Under the pieces are notes generated by a model. The model did not search any database and was not told the origin of the DNA. It saw nothing but the letters and a program-made list of their open reading frames with translations. 64,000 nt of DNA from Todiramphus chloris collaris (taxonomy: Eukaryota > Chordata > Aves > Coraciiformes > Alcedinidae). Location of the stretch: NCBI GenBank assembly GCA_025345505.1, contig JANVCC010010406.1, forward strand, positions 9,776,598 to 9,840,597, given 5' to 3'. Both the position numbers and the translations under genes were made by a program. This document shows, piece after piece, positions 61,386-64,000 of this stretch (the stretch's first letter is position 1; each line of letters starts with the position of its first letter).

Positions 61386-62010
61386 TGTATCACTGAATGG
61401 TTTGGAGAGGACCTTTAAAGGTCATCTAGTTCCAACCCCACTGAAATAAGAAGGAACGTCTTCCACTAGACCAGGACGCTCAGACCCATCCAATCAGACC
61501 TTGAACACTTTTGAGAATGTGGCATCCATCACCTCTCTGGGCAACCTGTTCCAGTGCCTCACCACCATCGTCATAAAAAAAAATTCTTCTTTATATTTCT
61601 TCTAAAACTACCCTCTTTCAGATCAAAATAATTACTTCTTGTCTTGTGACTGCAGGCTCTGGTAAGAAGTCTCCTTCTGCCTTTCTTACAAACCTCCTTT
61701 AACTACTGGAAGGCTGCAGTAAGGTATCTCTGGAGTTTTCCCTTCTTGCTGAACAACCTCAAGTCTCTCAGCTTGTTCTCACAGGAGAGGTGTTCCCGCC
61801 CTGTGATCATTTTTGTGGCCCTCCTCTGGACCTGCTCCAACAGGTCCGTGTCTTTCCTGGGCTGAGAACTCCCGAGCCGAACACAGTACTCCAGGGGAGG
61901 TCTCAGAGCAGAGTAGAGGGGCAGAATCAGCTCCCTCAACCAGCTGGCCATGTTTCTTTTGATGCAGCCCAGGATAATACGGTTGGCTTTCTAGGCTATG
62001 ACTGCACCCT
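61386..62010 (-). mobile_element. CR1 LINE 3' end
   Basis: The plus strand reads the complement of a CR1 end: 'tggtttggagaggacctt', 'catctagttccaacccc', 'gggcaacctgttccagtgcc', 'gctctggtaagaag' and 'aacacagtactccaggg'. The minus-strand frame at 61703-61951 is the ORF2 C-terminal region. It is 5'-truncated and inactive. Confidence 0.92.
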
Positions 62011-62762
62011 TATTTAAAGGTTCTGTGCATTAAGTGCCTTTCTTGTTTATTTGTGGTTTGTTTTGGGTTTTTTTAATGCATATTGGAATCCTCAGCAAAC
62101 CCAGCTTCAGGAGTGTGCTTGTCAGAGCTGGGGTACTGGCTTACAAACATGCCTAAAATCTTTTTATTTTTCCTTATTCAAGATCTTTGTTGATACTTTT
62201 ATCCATGAGGATAAACAGGTGTGTTCACCCCTCTCATTTTTCCACTCTACAGGGTAAGAAGAAGTTGCTTATATGTAAATGTTCTCCAGCACACAGGGTG
62301 AAACCACGCAACTACAGAACAAAACGAAGTAAACAATCTCTATGATTGAAGAGCTGTTTTACGCATGCATTTTCTTCCTTCCTAGGATATAATATTGCTT
62401 CTTGCAAAGCAGACTAGATGGTCTCTTTTGGCTACCTGAAAATAAACCACTATAACAAAACAAAATATCATGACATTGAAACAAATCCCAACTATATAAC
62501 AGCTCTAAAAAGCAGTTCCCTAGACTGTAACTACAGGAAACACAGTGGTAATTTTTTCTGTCAGCCAGAAGTGGATATGCAGATTTTTAAGGTGCATTTG
62601 GATTTTGCTGAAAACCGAAACCACCCCATATATGGTATTAAACAAAACAAGAATGTAACTGAGTATCTCTCATAAACATTTGTGGGATTTTAGCCTTATA
62701 AACTGCATACACATATTTTTTTTAGCGTTCCTATACTTAAGAAGTGGCACATACTTGAGAAC
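62011..62762. other. intergenic DNA, no gene supported
   Basis: AT-rich spacer; nothing recognised. Confidence 0.5.
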
Positions 62763-62767
62763 AAAAA

Positions 62768-63568
62768 TGTCACGGTTTAGGGTCAGGGTGGCCCCTTAGA
62801 CCTATAACAGATGGTCTGTTAACCCCCCTCCCTCCCCAAAGGGGAAAGAGAAAGGGAATAAGGGAGAGAGCCTTAGCCATTAGAAAAGGAAATTAGAACA
62901 GCTTTAATGAAAATGAAATTAATAATAATAATAATGGAATATATATAAATATATACAAAACCAGTATGGAACCCAACCCCCTGATGGCAATTCCATCACC
63001 GTCACCACTGATGCTGTGGAGCAGGCACCAGGGGAGTCCCAGACTGGGCCCCGCAGCAGACGGGAGCTGTGTTCAGGAGCTGGATTCTGGTACCGGGTTC
63101 AGGAACACGCAGACCGGATCGAAGGCAGAATGGACAGAGTCCTCCTTGGGTGCTCCGAGGAAGGAACCAAAGAGGACCCAAGGTGAGCCAAGCAAAGCTG
63201 AGCAAAGCAAAGCAGTCCAAGAGGGGAGAAGAGCCCAGAGACCCTTCGGATCCCTCAGCTCTAAACCAAACATAACGTATATGGAATGGAATACTTTGTT
63301 GGTCAGTTCAGGGTCACCCGTCCTGTCTGCTCCTCCCAGCAGGTGCAGCCTTTCACTTTCTGCACCCTGCACTGTGGCACACAAGATCCAGCAGTGGCCT
63401 TGGTTTGCACACCAATCCTGGGCACTAACTCTAACCATGGGGTGTTATCACTGCTGGGAGCAGACACTGTCTGTGAGAACAGGCTGCTACCTTCAGACCG
63501 TGCAGTTAGTTAGCTTAAAAGCAGAATTACTGAACAGAATTAGTTCTGTTCTCACTCAAACCAGGACA
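62768..63568 (-). mobile_element. solo LTR of an endogenous retrovirus (avian ERVL-like)
   Basis: A complete 801 bp LTR with ends TGTCACGG...CCAGGACA on the plus strand, bracketed by the 5 bp repeat AAAAA (62763-62767 and 63569-63573). On the minus strand it starts TGTCCTGGTTTGAG, passes 'gggtgaccctgaactgacc', and has ATTAAAGCTG as likely polyadenylation signal before the end. This layout recalls a family common in bird genomes; the family name was not verified. Open frames inside it are not genes. No internal retroviral genes adjoin it. Confidence 0.88.
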
Positions 63569-63573
63569 AAAAA

Positions 63574-64000
63574 TCAAGACACATTGGTAATGCAATACTT
63601 AATTATACTTAAGAGCAAACACAAACTGACAAGAGACCATGGTTAGAATGAAGTTTCTTACTGTCAAAATGGATGCAGAAAGATTAGGTTTCTTACCATT
63701 TGCACCAGAATGAAGACAGCTTTTATCCATTGCTGTATTCTTTGCAGATTCCTATGGCAAATCCTACATTAATGGAATTCCTACTTCATTTGATTTCCTT
63801 TTCCATGTATAGTCCTCTTACCTACATGCTTGTTTCTAAGACTGAATTCCCATTATGTGGCTTTAGCATCCTTTGGAGTAAAAGAACGCTATACAGAATA
63901 AATTAGCTATTAGGATCTACACCATAGCAGTTTTAGTAAACCCGAGCACGATATAGTATATAAAAACCACCCAGACTTGGCAGGGAAGAAGGATGTTTTC
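63574..64000. other. intergenic DNA, no gene supported
   Basis: Short unique-looking end of the window; nothing recognised. Confidence 0.5.

Noticed and set aside
62966-63646. 226-codon plus-strand open frame
   Set aside because: It lies almost wholly inside the solo LTR and runs antisense to the LTR; no retroviral or host protein similarity.
28671-64000. Expected neighbour F2R (PAR1)
   Set aside because: No frame with PAR1-type helices was seen on either strand. The gene is probably beyond the window.
1-64000. CRISPR arrays, operons, toxin or defence systems
   Set aside because: The window is vertebrate nuclear DNA. Repeats seen are LINEs, LTRs and simple repeats, with no regularly spaced repeat-spacer pattern.

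Overview
The window is vertebrate nuclear DNA, almost certainly from a bird. The evidence is a protein-coding gene split by a spliceosomal intron, a CpG-island promoter, and dense copies of the avian LINE CR1. Several CR1 copies still end in the typical ATTCTATGATT tandem tail, and there are avian-type solo LTRs. No bacterial, plasmid or phage features are present. Species cannot be resolved from the sequence alone.

One gene can be named with confidence: F2RL1, protease-activated receptor 2, on the minus strand. Exon 1 (28598-28670) encodes the signal peptide and lies inside a CpG island (about 27955-29060). A 4.86 kb phase-1 intron separates it from exon 2 (22633-23738), which encodes the activation site, the seven transmembrane helices and the tail. 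The joined frame gives 392 residues. The thrombin-receptor paralogue F2R, its usual neighbour on the upstream side, has no recognisable coding exon here, and neither do S100Z or CRHBP on the downstream side, so they probably lie outside the window or were missed as short exons.

The rest is intergenic or intronic DNA full of retroelements. Plus-strand CR1 copies lie at 6.3-7.7, 15.0-18.1, 19.4-20.6, 26.1-26.8, 31.0-31.3 and 46.8-49.9 kb; the last is a younger CR1 nested inside an older one. Minus-strand CR1 copies lie at 2.7-3.2, 31.9-33.6, 50.3-50.8 and 61.4-62.0 kb. LTRs lie at 43.2, 46.3, 57.7, 59.1 and 62.8 kb; three have TG...CA-type ends flanked by direct repeats and are solo LTRs. A roughly 500 bp pyrimidine-rich tract at 42.3-42.8 kb contains a 10-N assembly gap.

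Two open reading frames look more coding-like than background but could not be identified. One is a cysteine-rich, sushi (CCP)-like frame at 43732-44181 (minus); the other is a 313 bp possible terminal exon at 10557-10869 (minus). Neither is a confirmed gene. No new multi-gene system was found. The most biologically interesting points are the unusual tethered-ligand sequence of the PAR2 protein and the sushi-like frame.
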